Positions 29,513 through 37,773 of a stretch of DNA of 64,000 nucleotides are shown here, piece after piece. The DNA comes from Arthrobacter antibioticus (GTDB lineage: Bacteria > Actinomycetota > Actinomycetes > Actinomycetales > Micrococcaceae): assembly GCF_030063205.1 (NCBI RefSeq), contig NZ_JASISQ010000006.1, positions 1-64,000 of the forward strand. The letters are read 5' to 3'. Each line of letters starts with the position of its first letter. Within the stretch, counting starts at the first letter, position 1. The notes beneath the pieces were generated by a model. That model saw only the letters and a program-made list of their open reading frames with translations. It was not told where the DNA came from and made no database searches. A program made the translations under genes and the position numbers.

Positions 29513-29552
29513 CTCGATTTTCGCCGGTGGTGTGCCACCCGCGAAAATCGAG
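29513..29552 (-). terminator. Hairpin after tRNA-Val
   Basis: Perfect 12-bp arms CTCGATTTTCGC and GCGAAAATCGAG enclose a smaller GGTGG/CCACC stem. It lies 23 bases beyond the 3' end of the tRNA-Val at 29576-29650 on the minus strand. No long T-run follows. Confidence 0.6.
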
Positions 29553-29575
29553 GAGGCCCGCGGAATTCTAAATTG

Positions 29576-29650
29576 TGGTGGGCGATACTGGGATCGAACC
29601 AGTGACCTCTTCCGTGTCAGGGAAGCGCGCTACCGCTGCGCCAATCGCCC
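29576..29650 (-). tRNA. tRNA-Val (anticodon GAC), copy 1
   Basis: The acceptor stem GGGCGAT pairs with ATCGCCC, the D-arm is GCGCAGCGGTAGCGC, the anticodon loop CTGACAC shows GAC, and the T-arm is CTGGTTCGATCCCAG. The discriminator A and CCA are encoded. The body is identical to the copy at 29873-29944. Confidence 0.95.
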
Positions 29651-29700
29651 AAGTTTGTTCGCTGCCCCACACGCTGGGTCCGCAGATAACAACCCAGATT

Positions 29701-29742
29701 ACACAAAACTGCCGGAACCCTAGGGTTCCGGCAGTTTTGTGT
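29701..29742 (-). terminator. 42-bp perfect palindrome, terminator of tRNA-Gly copy 1
   Basis: The 21 bases 29701-29721 are the exact reverse complement of 29722-29742, with no spacer. The outer ends ACACAAAACTGCC and GGCAGTTTTGTGT provide a T-tract on either strand. It lies 8 bases past the 3' end of tRNA-Gly copy 1 on the minus strand. Confidence 0.8.
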
Positions 29743-29750
29743 TTATTCCG

Positions 29751-29823
<73 letters not shown>

Positions 29824-29872
29824 ACTTATCTTTCATCCCAATTTTCACTGGGTGAATGAACATGTTCATTCG

Positions 29873-29944
29873 TGGGCGATACTGGGATCGAACCAGTGAC
29901 CTCTTCCGTGTCAGGGAAGCGCGCTACCGCTGCGCCAATCGCCC
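29873..29944 (-). tRNA. tRNA-Val (anticodon GAC), copy 2
   Basis: The body sequence is the same as tRNA-Val copy 1, with anticodon GAC. The discriminator is A, and CCA is not encoded here (CGA follows), unlike copy 1. Confidence 0.95.
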
Positions 29945-29994
29945 AAATGCATCCCGCTGAACTATACAGCAAAATACTTTTGGTTCAGCCAAAA

Positions 29995-30068
29995 TGGAGG
30001 TGGGAACGGGATTCGAACCCGTGTACACGGCTTTGCAGGCCGTTGCCTCGCCTCTCGGCCACCCCACC
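29995..30068 (-). tRNA. tRNA-Cys (anticodon GCA)
   Basis: The acceptor stem GGTGGGG pairs with TCCCACC through one G-U pair, the anticodon stem-loop ACGGC-CTGCAAA-GCCGT shows GCA, and the T-arm is CGGGTTCGAATCCCG. The discriminator U and CCA are encoded. Confidence 0.95.
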
Positions 30069-30092
30069 GTGAAAACTGAACGGTGTCATGCG

Positions 30093-30165
<73 letters not shown>

Positions 30166-30227
30166 AAAACCAACATTTTCGCACCGTTTGCGTTTCCGCT
30201 TCGGTAGTCCGTGTTGCTGCGGTGAAA

Positions 30228-30257
30228 ACATTACCTGAGCCCTTTCCCAAACACCAA
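30228..30257 (-). promoter_or_regulatory. Possible promoter of the tRNA cluster
   Basis: On the minus strand TTGGTG (30252-30257) and TAATGT (30228-30233) are separated by 18 bases, about 60 bases upstream of the first tRNA-Gly. The fit to a housekeeping sigma promoter is fair, not strong. Confidence 0.3.
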
Positions 30258-30635
30258 ATCGGGAACCCCCTGGCAAACACAATTCAACTATCCAAGTATC
30301 CAGATCCTTGAATTAACGGCGTTTTTTGCAAGATACTCGAATTACAAGCCTGTCATTCAATGGCACAACTTTGCCCTTTCCGCCCCACTTTGCGCTCTAT
30401 TTACGTTCCAGGATCCAGAAAACCCAGTGAGATGCTACTCACACTATTAACAACAGAACTCCCCAGGCTGAGACTCGCTGGCACTGAATCTGGCTTAGTT
30501 ACGTGTTGCCACGAAGGGCAGTGAGCAAGATTATGAGCACGAGAAAGATTGGGCTATTGTTTTGAACGCACGAGGAACAACGAAGGAACCACTTGCTCGA
30601 ACATGTTGGACCTGTTGGACCAGGCTGTTGACTTT
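30258..30635. other. Intergenic region between divergent tRNA genes
   Basis: I see no gene, no further tRNA and no strong repeat in this stretch between the minus-strand tRNA cluster and the plus-strand tRNA-Val. It is somewhat A/T-rich, and presumably carries promoter elements for the tRNA on each side. Near 30603-30625 a GTTGGACC-like motif occurs twice (TGTTGGACCTGTTGGACC). Confidence 0.4.
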
Positions 30636-30710
30636 GGGCGATTGGCGCAGTGGTAGCGCGTTCCGTTCACACCGGAGAGGTCACTGGTTCGAACCCAGTA
30701 TCGCCCACCA
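30636..30710 (+). tRNA. tRNA-Val (anticodon CAC)
   Basis: The acceptor stem GGGCGAT pairs with ATCGCCC, the D-arm is GCGCAGTGGTAGCGC, the anticodon stem-loop TTCCG-TTCACAC-CGGAG shows CAC, and the T-arm is CTGGTTCGAACCCAG. CCA is encoded. It is on the opposite strand to the GAC isoacceptors and shares most of their body. Confidence 0.95.
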
Positions 30711-30714
30711 AAAG

Positions 30715-30759
30715 AAAAGCCCCTCTGACCAGCACAAACGCTGGTCTGAGGGGCTTTTT
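30715..30759 (+). terminator. Terminator of tRNA-Val (CAC)
   Basis: Arms AAAAGCCCCTC-T-GACCAGC and GCTGGTC-T-GAGGGGCTTTT have one T-T mismatch and end in a T5 run. Placed directly after the tRNA CCA end. Confidence 0.9.
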
Positions 30760-30811
30760 CGTGCCACAAAACTGGAATCAAAATACGCAACGTGCCACAC
30801 GGGCAAGAACA

Positions 30812-31126
30812 CTAGTGCGCGAGTTTCAAACCCACGATGCATCCCACCAGCCCCAACAGAAGCAGGACCTTGATAACTGAGACCGCCTCAGCTCCAGTGA
30901 ACATGGCATATGCCACTGTCAAGGTTGCACCAACACCTACCCACACGGCATATGAGGTGCCCACCGGCAGAGTCCGCATGGCCCATGCCAAACCAGCCAT
31001 GCTGGCGACCAGCGAGAGTATAAAAATAATGCTGGGGCCAAGTTTGGAAAAGCCTTCGCTCTTCCCAAGGGCGGTTGCCCAAACCGCTTCCAATACTCCA
31101 GAGAAGATTAAAATCAGCCACGCCAT
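30812..31126 (-). CDS. gdx: Guanidinium exporter, SMR family (Gdx/SugE)
   Basis: This 104-residue SMR protein has four membrane helices and works as a dual-topology dimer. The residues that distinguish guanidinium exporters (Gdx) from drug-exporting EmrE are all present at the standard positions: Gly10, Glu13, Trp16 (GVLEAVW), Ser42, Tyr59 and Trp62 (LPVGTSYAVWVG). Glu13 exchanges protons for guanidinium. A guanidine-III riboswitch sits directly upstream, which independently supports the substrate. ATG at 31126 has AAGGAG 8 bases upstream. The upstream in-frame extension reads through the riboswitch and is not protein. Confidence 0.93.
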   Translation of the reverse strand: MAWLILIFSGVLEAVWATALGKSEGFSKLGPSIIFILSLVASMAGLAWAMRTLPVGTSYAVWVGVGATLTVAYAMFTGAEAVSVIKVLLLLGLVGCIVGLKLAH

Positions 31127-31139
31127 GGAACATCTCCTT

Positions 31140-31183
31140 GACGCCGTCTTGTCGCTGGCCGGGTACGGCGCACCTCGTCCGGG
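31140..31183 (-). ncRNA. Guanidine-III riboswitch (ykkC-III / mini-pseudoknot)
   Basis: On the minus strand the segment reads CCGGACGAGGTGCGCCGTAC, then CCGGCCAGCGACAAGACGGC, then GTC. These are the two blocks of the ykkC-III consensus: CCGG pairs with CCGG, and GCGCCGT pairs with the 3' ACGGCGT in a pseudoknot-like fold. The AAGGAG ribosome site of the exporter follows immediately, so ligand binding probably frees or hides the site, i.e. translational control. Recognised from memory of the Thermobifida fusca aptamer, not from a covariance search. Confidence 0.9.
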
Positions 31184-31285
31184 TGCCATCTGGCGACCCT
31201 ATTTTGACACACACTCCCGCGCGAGCACCACTATCTGAACACGCGGCCATTGGCTAGCATCACAGCTCACTCAGCGGATAAAGCT

Positions 31286-31313
31286 TTGACAAAGTGTTGT
31301 AGCACACTAAAAT
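31286..31313 (+). promoter_or_regulatory. Promoter of the 31362 gene
   Basis: TTGACA (31286-31291) and TAAAAT (31308-31313) are separated by 16 bases, close to the housekeeping sigma consensus. Transcription would start near 31320, about 40 bases before the start codon. Confidence 0.65.
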
Positions 31314-31361
31314 GGAACGACTTGGGGCGCCAATGGCCCCTTAGAGCGAAGGAGGTGCCGA

Positions 31362-31547
31362 TTGTCTATTTTTGACGATATGAAGGGCAAAGCTGATGGT
31401 CTGATCAGTGGCCACGAGGATGCTACTAAGGACGGCGTTGAGAAAACTGGCGACTTTGTCGACAGTAAGACCGGCGACAAGTTCAAAGATCACGTGGACA
31501 CGGCTCAGAGGGCTGCATCCGACTACGTAGACGGATCAGATAAATAA
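31362..31547 (+). CDS. Small antitoxin-like protein (Rv0909/MT0933 family)
   Basis: The 61-residue, highly charged, helical protein has the pattern FDDMKGKADGLISGHEDATKD, then GDFVDSKTGDKFKDHVDTAQRAA. The KTGxKxxxHVDxAQ stretch is typical of a small actinobacterial family annotated as antitoxin-like (MT0933/Rv0909); it also resembles CsbD-like stress proteins. No toxin gene is adjacent, so a toxin-antitoxin role is doubtful. The TTG start is supported by an excellent GAAGGAGG site 6 bases upstream and a near-consensus promoter. Confidence 0.8.
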   Translation: MSIFDDMKGKADGLISGHEDATKDGVEKTGDFVDSKTGDKFKDHVDTAQRAASDYVDGSDK

Positions 31548-31583
31548 CCTAGGCTCTTCGCCCTTTACGTGGCGTCAAGGAAG

Positions 31584-31625
31584 GCGCCGGTTCCGTCGAG
31601 AGACGAGACCGGCGCTTTTTATTTT
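31584..31625 (+). terminator. Terminator after the 31362 gene
   Basis: Perfect 8-bp arms GCGCCGGT and ACCGGCGC are followed by TTTTTATTTT. It is strong and correctly placed, 37 bases after the stop. Confidence 0.9.
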
Positions 31626-31690
31626 AAGAGACAGTTGCTTGCGAACAGTTACTCTGCACGGAGCAGGCAACCTCAGAGATGGCAGTCATG

Positions 31691-32761
31691 CTAGGAAACA
31701 GACTGCGGGGCGCTGGCTTCCTGTGCTTCCCGGGCCAAGGCCGTCAAACGTGAAACGGCGCGGAAGTACTTCTTCTGGTACCCGCCTGTCATCATTTCGG
31801 GGGTGAACAGCTGATCCAAGCGTGCCCCGCTGGCCAGGATTGGCACATCCTTGTCATAGAGCCGGTCCGCGAGCACCACAAAACGCAAGGCCACCGACTG
31901 CTCGGTGATGGTGTGGACGTTGCGCCACACCACGGCGTCGATCCCTTCAAGCATTTGCCTATACCTTGACGGGTGCACCCCCGCTAGATGGTCAATGAGT
32001 GTGCCAAAGTCATCAAGAGCCACACTTTGACCGTCAAAGTCACGGCGCATGTGTGCGTCCAGGTCGCTATTCGGGACGGGCTCCGGTGGGGTAGGCAGTC
32101 CCCGGTGGCGGAAGTCCTCGCCATCAATATGCAATATTTCGAACTGATCCGCCAGCACCTGAATCTCGCGCTGGAAATCAACGGCAGCAAAACGTCCGTC
32201 GCCTAGAGAACCCGGCAGGGTGTTGGAAGTTGCCGCCAACTTCACACCGGCGTCGGCCAATTCACGCATCAGCCGCGACATCAACACGGTGTCCCCCGGA
32301 TCATCAAGCTCAAACTCGTCAATACAGACAAGCTTGTATTCACTCAGTGCCTCTACTGTTTTGCGGAAAGAAAGGGCTCCGACAAGGTTGGTGTACTCCA
32401 CAAAGGTGCCAATAGCCTTTGGACCTTGAACCTCATGCCAAAGCGAAGACAAAAGGTGCGTCTTACCGACCCCAAAGCCTCCGTCAAGGTAAATACCTGC
32501 GCGCTTTCCCGCCCCGTTGGCGCCAGCGGCCTTGGGCTTGACGCCAAAGAGTTTACGAAGGCCCGTGGCTGGCTTCACTGCGGCACCCGCGGCGAACTCC
32601 TTCAACAAAGTCACGGCTTGTGTTTGCGAAGGTTGCGCTGGATCCGGGCGGTAAGTGTCAAAGGAAACCTCACCAAATCTCGGTGACGGGACGAACCCCT
32701 TCAGCAGTTCCTCCACCGAAACTGCTGGACGGCGGGTGGAAAGTTGTTCAACTTGTACCAA
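31691..32761 (-). CDS. zapE: Cell division protein ZapE (AFG1-like ATPase)
   Basis: The 356-residue protein belongs to the AFG1/ZapE P-loop ATPases, which destabilise FtsZ bundles in E. coli. Walker A is in YLDGGFGVGKTHLL, Walker B in LVCIDEFELDDPGD, and the sensor region in KLAATSNTLPGSLGDGRF. VVWRNVHTITEQSVALRFVVLADRLYD near the C-terminus is also typical. The start is a TTG without a clear ribosome site, so the exact N-terminus is uncertain. The gene stands alone on the minus strand, divergent from the rhodanese. Confidence 0.92.
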   Translation of the reverse strand: MVQVEQLSTRRPAVSVEELLKGFVPSPRFGEVSFDTYRPDPAQPSQTQAVTLLKEFAAGAAVKPATGLRKLFGVKPKAAGANGAGKRAGIYLDGGFGVGKTHLLSSLWHEVQGPKAIGTFVEYTNLVGALSFRKTVEALSEYKLVCIDEFELDDPGDTVLMSRLMRELADAGVKLAATSNTLPGSLGDGRFAAVDFQREIQVLADQFEILHIDGEDFRHRGLPTPPEPVPNSDLDAHMRRDFDGQSVALDDFGTLIDHLAGVHPSRYRQMLEGIDAVVWRNVHTITEQSVALRFVVLADRLYDKDVPILASGARLDQLFTPEMMTGGYQKKYFRAVSRLTALAREAQEASAPQSVS

Positions 32762-33023
32762 GGACGATTCCGATCATCAAAAAAAATTTCAGCCGACATG
32801 CTGTGCACGGGCCACGGCTCATGCCTACAAGAATACCCACCACATATTGCGTTTCGTTAACGCAGGGGAAGTAAACAGCGCGCTAACTGGTTACGGTTAG
32901 AAAGATCAATAGCTGCTGCACGCATGTTCGCAGTGGCACACTATTTAGTACCTCATGGCCACGGAACGGTTCCGGAATTTTCTGGGACGGCGCCGGCGTG
33001 AGCAGTTTATAAGAAGGGGCACC

Positions 33024-33944
33024 ATGCCTGTTGCAGTTGAATCAAACGAGAAGTTCGCAAGCTATGCCCACCCGGAACGCCTAGTATCTACCGAGTGGCT
33101 TGCCAATGCCATGGCCAGTGCCGCCACGCAGGACGGCAGCCTTGTTGTGGTTGAATCCGACGAGGATGTACTCCTGTACGAGACCGGGCACATCCCCGGC
33201 GCCGTCAAGATTGACTGGCACACTGACCTGAACGACGACGTTACCCGCGACTACATCGATGGCAAGGCTTTCGCTGTGCTCGCCGCTGCTAAGGGAATCT
33301 CCCGCGACACAACAGTTGTTGTCTACGGCGATAACTCCAACTGGTGGGCGGCTTACGCTCTCTGGGTTTTCAGCTTGTTTGGCCACGAAGACGTTCGCCT
33401 GCTCGACGGCGGTCGCGATAAGTGGATTGCCGAGGGCCGTGAACTGACTACCGACGCCACGGCAGTCACCCCGTCCGCAGGCTACCCAGTTGTAGAGCGC
33501 AACGACGCTCCCATTCGCGCCTACAAGGATGACGTTCTGGCGCACCTGGGCAAGCCTTTGATAGATGTTCGGTCAACCGAGGAATACACCGGGGAACGCA
33601 CTCACATGCCTGCCTACCCCCAGGAAGGAACACTGCGCGGTGGCCATATCCCTACAGCAGCGTCCATCCCGTGGTCACGTGCGGCCGCAGAGGATGGCAC
33701 CTACCGAAGCCGCGAGGAGCTCGAAGCCCTTTATCTAGGTGAGGCAGGACTTGTGCCAGGGGATGACGTGGTTGCCTACTGCCGGATTGGCGAGCGTTCC
33801 AGCCATACTTGGTTTGCTTTGAAGTACCTATTAGGTTTTGAGACCGTGCGCAACTACGACGGTTCATGGACCGAGTGGGGCAATGCTGTCCGCGTTCCCA
33901 TTGCCGTCGGTAAAGAGCGCGGTGAACTGCCAACTGCGATCTAA
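33024..33944 (+). CDS. sseA: Two-domain sulfurtransferase (rhodanese)
   Basis: Two rhodanese domains in tandem make up this 306-residue protein. The first (about 25-145) has [16 protein letters not shown] and lacks the active Cys. The second has [30 protein letters not shown] and the active-site loop [10 protein letters not shown] with Cys253. It transfers sulfur from thiosulfate or 3-mercaptopyruvate to an acceptor; the loop CRIGERS is commoner in thiosulfate-type enzymes. ATG at 33024 has AGAAGGGG upstream. sufE follows 114 bases downstream, which suggests a sulfur-handling pair. Confidence 0.93.
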   Translation: MPVAVESNEKFASYAHPERLVSTEWLANAMASAATQDGSLVVVESDEDVLLYETGHIPGAVKIDWHTDLNDDVTRDYIDGKAFAVLAAAKGISRDTTVVVYGDNSNWWAAYALWVFSLFGHEDVRLLDGGRDKWIAEGRELTTDATAVTPSAGYPVVERNDAPIRAYKDDVLAHLGKPLIDVRSTEEYTGERTHMPAYPQEGTLRGGHIPTAASIPWSRAAAEDGTYRSREELEALYLGEAGLVPGDDVVAYCRIGERSSHTWFALKYLLGFETVRNYDGSWTEWGNAVRVPIAVGKERGELPTAI

Positions 33945-34058
33945 TCAGTGGCGTTCCATGGTGTTGGCTCGTGACCGGGTCAACACCGTGGTGTACCAAG
34001 GCAGAGAATCGTCATTGATTTTTCACACTCACAAGAAAAGAAACGTACGCTTTAGTAG

Positions 34059-34517
34059 ATGACTACTTCACAAGCACTTCCCCCAGCGTTGGCCGAGATC
34101 GTCACAGACTTCCAAGAATTGGAAGAACGCGATCGCCTCACGCTGCTTTTGGAATTCTCCCGAACCCTTCCGGCTTTGCCGGAACGCCTGCGCGACCATC
34201 CCGAGTTGTTGGAACAGGTGGTGGAATGCCAGTCGCCACTGTTTCTTACCGTTGAATCGGAGAAAACGGACAACGGCGACGTCATCCGTTTGTACTTCCA
34301 AGCTCCCCCGGAAGCTCCCACCACTCGTGGCTTTGCATCGGTCCTGTGCGAAGGCCTTGATGGGTTGACGGCCGAGCAGATCCTGGCTGTTCCAGATGAC
34401 ATGCCCGAACAGCTTGGTCTGACCCGAGCCATCTCCCCGCTGCGTATGCGCGGCATGTCCGCCATGTTGGGACGAGTCAAGCGCAAGATTCGCAACGGTG
34501 TGCGACCCGCCCTCTAG
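34059..34517 (+). CDS. sufE: SufE-family sulfur acceptor
   Basis: SufE accepts persulfide sulfur from a cysteine desulfurase and hands it to Fe-S assembly. The 152-residue protein has FQELEERDRLTLLLEFS, the acceptor Cys57 in VVECQSPLFL, then the conserved FASVLCEGLDGLTAEQIL and the C-terminal MRGMSAMLGRVK. The adjacent rhodanese could be a sulfur donor; that is inference. No suf operon is present in the window. Confidence 0.93.
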   Translation: MTTSQALPPALAEIVTDFQELEERDRLTLLLEFSRTLPALPERLRDHPELLEQVVECQSPLFLTVESEKTDNGDVIRLYFQAPPEAPTTRGFASVLCEGLDGLTAEQILAVPDDMPEQLGLTRAISPLRMRGMSAMLGRVKRKIRNGVRPAL

Positions 34518-34606
34518 GCGCGTACCACCGAGAACCAAACACAGGAAATCTGCGCCCACAACCGCCTTGTCCGGGATGCTGAGTACACGGCTGGCATAAT
34601 TGGCCT

Positions 34607-35107
34607 ATGGCCAAGAAAACCTCCTCAACCAGCGCTGGCACCCTCGCGACTGTCGCCTTAACGGCCGCCGGTGTGCCTTTTACTGCACACAGTTACACCC
34701 ATGATCCGGAGAATACAAATTTCGGACTCGAAGCCGCGACCTTAATGGGTGTTGCACCAGAGCGCGTTTTTAAGACACTCATGGCGGAGGTTGGTGACAG
34801 ACTTGTGGTGGCGGTTGTACCCGTAAATGGCAGCTTGGACCTGAAAGCCCTCGCCCAAGCGCTGGGTCACAAGAAGGCCGCTATGGCCGATCCAGCCACG
34901 GCCCAACGTCGAAGCGGCTATGTCCTAGGCGGTATCTCACCCTTGGGCCAGCGCCACCATAGCCCCGCCATAGTGGATGAATCAGCACTGCAGTACGCAA
35001 CCATTTATGTTTCCGGCGGGCGCAGAGGTTTCGACGTCGAACTCTCACCCACGTGCCTCATCACGCTGACACAAGCTATAACAGCGAAGATCGGCCACCC
35101 CGCCTGA
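34607..35107 (+). CDS. ybaK: Cys-tRNA(Pro)/Cys-tRNA(Cys) deacylase YbaK
   Basis: The 166-residue protein is a YbaK/EbsC-type trans-editing domain that hydrolyses mis-charged Cys-tRNA(Pro). Family features are FTAHSYTHDP, RVFKTLMAEVGDRLVVAVVPV with the essential Lys, LDLKALAQALGHKKAAMADP, and GYVLGGISPLGQR near the middle. ATG at 34607 follows the sufE stop by 89 bases. After it the sequence becomes non-coding for about 800 bases. Confidence 0.94.
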   Translation: MAKKTSSTSAGTLATVALTAAGVPFTAHSYTHDPENTNFGLEAATLMGVAPERVFKTLMAEVGDRLVVAVVPVNGSLDLKALAQALGHKKAAMADPATAQRRSGYVLGGISPLGQRHHSPAIVDESALQYATIYVSGGRRGFDVELSPTCLITLTQAITAKIGHPA

Positions 35108-35923
35108 GCCAACAGCCCCCAGCCCGCGTGTGCGATTCGTGGTCGGCGATATCAAAGCAGACAGGACGGCCGCAAGTTTTTTTACGATCGTATGGACAGG
35201 CACGGTTGCCCACAGTAGAAAGAAACTTTTCAATGAAACAGTCCCAAGATATTTGGCATTGACCAATCGAATCCGATTGATAATATTCCCCATTTCTCAA
35301 CCAACGCCGGGCCGCGTCCAAACACCTGTCACACACTTAGGCGGAAATTGATATGTTTCTTGAGGATACTGTCCATCAACATTCGTTGCAGCGGCGAGCG
35401 GCGCCCTCGTCATGGGTTCGGTGGTACCGGCAGATATGCCTGCATCGGGGCGGCAACGGGAACCAACCTGAAGTTCCACCTCAGCCGCAGCATTGGACAT
35501 GGATGTCGCATGCGATTCCCCCGGTCCAGTTGTCTTTCACATTGGGCCCGCGGACAACAATCTCGCCACCATTTGCACTATAAATCATTTTGCAGATGTG
35601 CAATGGCAAACCGGAGCAAAACCGCATCATGTATAACCACTCGGCTTCTATGCGTAAAGAGAAATCGTATTCTATAATTCGAGTGGAATCCAAGCCTGTT
35701 GCGATTATTGCAGTACGCCGATTTGTTGCAGTCAGGGGCACTGACCAATACCGCTGTGTAAATTTGTAAAGCTCTTGAGTACGAACAGCTCTTGGGTGAG
35801 CAGGAACGGCACGTCTCGATCGGCATGGGGATGTTCCGTGCGCACCCACGAAAGCTGTTGGCCGGTAGGAGTCCTGGGCGCATCCGTCCGCGGTGCCGGA
35901 GTTTCAGGCATGTCAGGAACGGG
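35108..35923. other. Non-coding or decayed region
   Basis: No frame here has credible coding character: codon use, start sites and homology cues are all poor, and A/T content is higher than in neighbours. One minus-strand frame, roughly 35500-35600, encodes SANGGEIVVRGPNVKDNW. This resembles the GEIxVRGPNV motif of AMP-forming acyl-CoA ligases but is cut by a stop soon after. The region may hold the remains of a deleted gene. It can also contain regulatory sequence of unknown use. Confidence 0.5.
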
Positions 35924-37144
35924 TTACAACTCTCGAGGCAGGGCGTGCTTGCCCAAACGCGGACGCAGCCAACTTTCAACAACGTTCTCCCAGCGTGCAG
36001 GGTCAACATTCCATTCTTTGGTGTGCAACGCCTTGCTGAATGGCTCAAAGGTGACCATCTCCGGATTCCGCCGCGCCAATTCCGCTGTGGGCTCGTAGGG
36101 CACAAAGTCATCGTCAATACTGTGCAGGATCAACGACGGTGTTCTGAGCTCAACGGCTCGACTGACCCAGTCCATGCTCTTGAAGTCCACCGGTGCCGCC
36201 AGCCCTGTCAGGCGCCTGCCCAGCGGATGCGTCAACATGAGTTCGGCATAGTTGCCAATGTAGTTGGGGATTCTATTTAGTGCAGCCTGATGCGCCAGCA
36301 CGTTGACCCAGTTGATAACAGGGGCATCCAAAACCAAAGCTAGTATGTGTTTCCGGTTTCGGGCCACATCTGCAGTTTGTAAACTAATGGCCCCTCCCAT
36401 TGAGTAGCCGAACAACACAACGTCCTTGGCACCCCGAGAGATGGCAAAATCAATGGCCACCTCAACATCCGCCCATTCCGTGATGCCCAGGCCATATCTG
36501 CCATCCGGAGCTTTGGGGGCGTCGCCGTCGTTCCTGTAAGACATCAGCAAAGCGTTCATGCCAAGTCGGTGCGCAGTGGGGACCGCACGCAGTCCCTCGT
36601 TGCGGGTGGCGCCACGTCCGTGCACCATGACGGCCCATGTGGGACCGGGATCAAGTGCGGGAAGGAGCCAGGCCGGTCCCGGTCCGCCGGGAAGGTCCAA
36701 GGTAACGTCCTCGCACTCCAACCCCATCTCCTCCGGGTGGGCGTGCAGGCTTCCTGACCACCAGCCCGACGTGGCACTGCGCAGTTCCCCGCCAAGGACA
36801 GCAATGACTTCGCGGGTGACACTGCCTTCGCGTGGCACATAAGAAATAATGGGGCCAATAATTGCGTGGGCGCGGCCCTCGTCAAAGAAAAGCCCATAGT
36901 TGCCTTCAACAATGGTGTCGGGCTGGGCTTCCAACACGACCTGCAGTGTGGGTCCGTCAGTAATCACAGCCAAGATGGCGACATCGTCAACTCGTTGTTT
37001 TTCGGGAGTAATGATGCGCCGGGCAAAGTAAGCGGCAAGTCCAGATGTAGCGGTGACAACCGTTACCGCTCCGATCCCTGCTGCAGCGGCGCCCAAGGCA
37101 CCCCATTTAAGCCATGCACTTGACTGCTGTTCTGAGGTAGCCAT
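35924..37144 (-). CDS. Alpha/beta hydrolase with N-terminal membrane segment
   Basis: The 406-residue protein has one hydrophobic segment (about residues 14-38, LGAAAAGIGAVTVVTATSGLAAYF), which is probably a membrane anchor or signal. A variable domain follows, and then a C-terminal alpha/beta hydrolase: VMVHGRGATRNEG (oxyanion-hole region), LFGYSMGGAISL with the nucleophile Ser, SIDDDFVPYEPT with the acid, and ALHTKEWN with the catalytic His. The triad is complete. The substrate is unknown. ATG at 37144 begins MATSEQQ; an upstream in-frame codon lacks support. Confidence 0.88.
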   Translation of the reverse strand: MATSEQQSSAWLKWGALGAAAAGIGAVTVVTATSGLAAYFARRIITPEKQRVDDVAILAVITDGPTLQVVLEAQPDTIVEGNYGLFFDEGRAHAIIGPIISYVPREGSVTREVIAVLGGELRSATSGWWSGSLHAHPEEMGLECEDVTLDLPGGPGPAWLLPALDPGPTWAVMVHGRGATRNEGLRAVPTAHRLGMNALLMSYRNDGDAPKAPDGRYGLGITEWADVEVAIDFAISRGAKDVVLFGYSMGGAISLQTADVARNRKHILALVLDAPVINWVNVLAHQAALNRIPNYIGNYAELMLTHPLGRRLTGLAAPVDFKSMDWVSRAVELRTPSLILHSIDDDFVPYEPTAELARRNPEMVTFEPFSKALHTKEWNVDPARWENVVESWLRPRLGKHALPREL

Positions 37145-37267
37145 GCCTCCATTCTGCCCACGGCCGCGGGGCTGCGTCGAGCGGCGCACCGTGAGCAAGC
37201 CCAACTTTCTTGGCACACGGCGGGCGCCCTGCATTGTTTATCCTGTGCGGAAGCCTAAACTGGTGCA

Positions 37268-37759
37268 ATGACCGAGACGATCATCATCCTGACCGAAGAA
37301 CCACTAACTGCCGTGGACGTAGCGAACATCACCGATCTTTACAGCGCCGAGGACGACGTTGAACTGGTGCTGATAGTCCCTGCTGACACACGGCGTAATT
37401 TGTTTGTCGATGTCATCGACCAGCTGACAATGCTTGACCTTCCGGGCGCTCTGCGCGAGTTCCGCGAGAAGCCAGATGCAGAAACCGTCATGACCGAGGC
37501 CAAGGATATTCTTTCAATGTCCATGCATGCTCTGCACGCCGCCGGAGCCAAGGCAACAGGCAGTGTTGACGAGGGCGACGCCGTTGCCTCCTTGGTTGCC
37601 AAAGTCACCGAACTCGGTGCACGCCAAGCAGTGGTTGTCACCCGGCCACATGCGGTTGCCGACACCTTCCGGCAGGACTGGGCCAACCAGGCTCAGCGCA
37701 AATTGGGACTTCCCGTTTTGCATCTGTACTCCGGTTCGGGATTTATTGGCGACTCTTAA
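37268..37759 (+). CDS. Conserved hypothetical protein, UspA-like alpha/beta fold
   Basis: The 163-residue protein alternates beta strands and helices: TIIILTEEPL, VELVLIVPAD, KATGSVDEGDAVASLVAKVTELGARQAVVVTRPH, LPVLHLYSGSGF. The GARQAVVVTRPHAVAD stretch resembles the end of the UspA nucleotide fold, and the overall size matches. It lacks a clear GxxGxxxxxxxxG ATP-binding motif, so ATP binding is not supported. It is followed by msrB after 14 bases and may share its transcript, hinting at stress protection. Confidence 0.6.
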   Translation: MTETIIILTEEPLTAVDVANITDLYSAEDDVELVLIVPADTRRNLFVDVIDQLTMLDLPGALREFREKPDAETVMTEAKDILSMSMHALHAAGAKATGSVDEGDAVASLVAKVTELGARQAVVVTRPHAVADTFRQDWANQAQRKLGLPVLHLYSGSGFIGDS

Positions 37760-37773
37760 GCGTTGAGTCAAGT

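Noticed and set aside
31362-31547. Toxin-antitoxin pair
   Set aside because: The small protein resembles an annotated antitoxin family but stands alone between its own promoter and terminator. No toxin-sized gene is adjacent on either strand.
31691-32761. Mitochondrial-type AFG1 chaperone role for the zapE gene
   Set aside because: ZapE and AFG1 share one fold; bacterial members near cell division are the better match. A chaperone role cannot be shown from the sequence.
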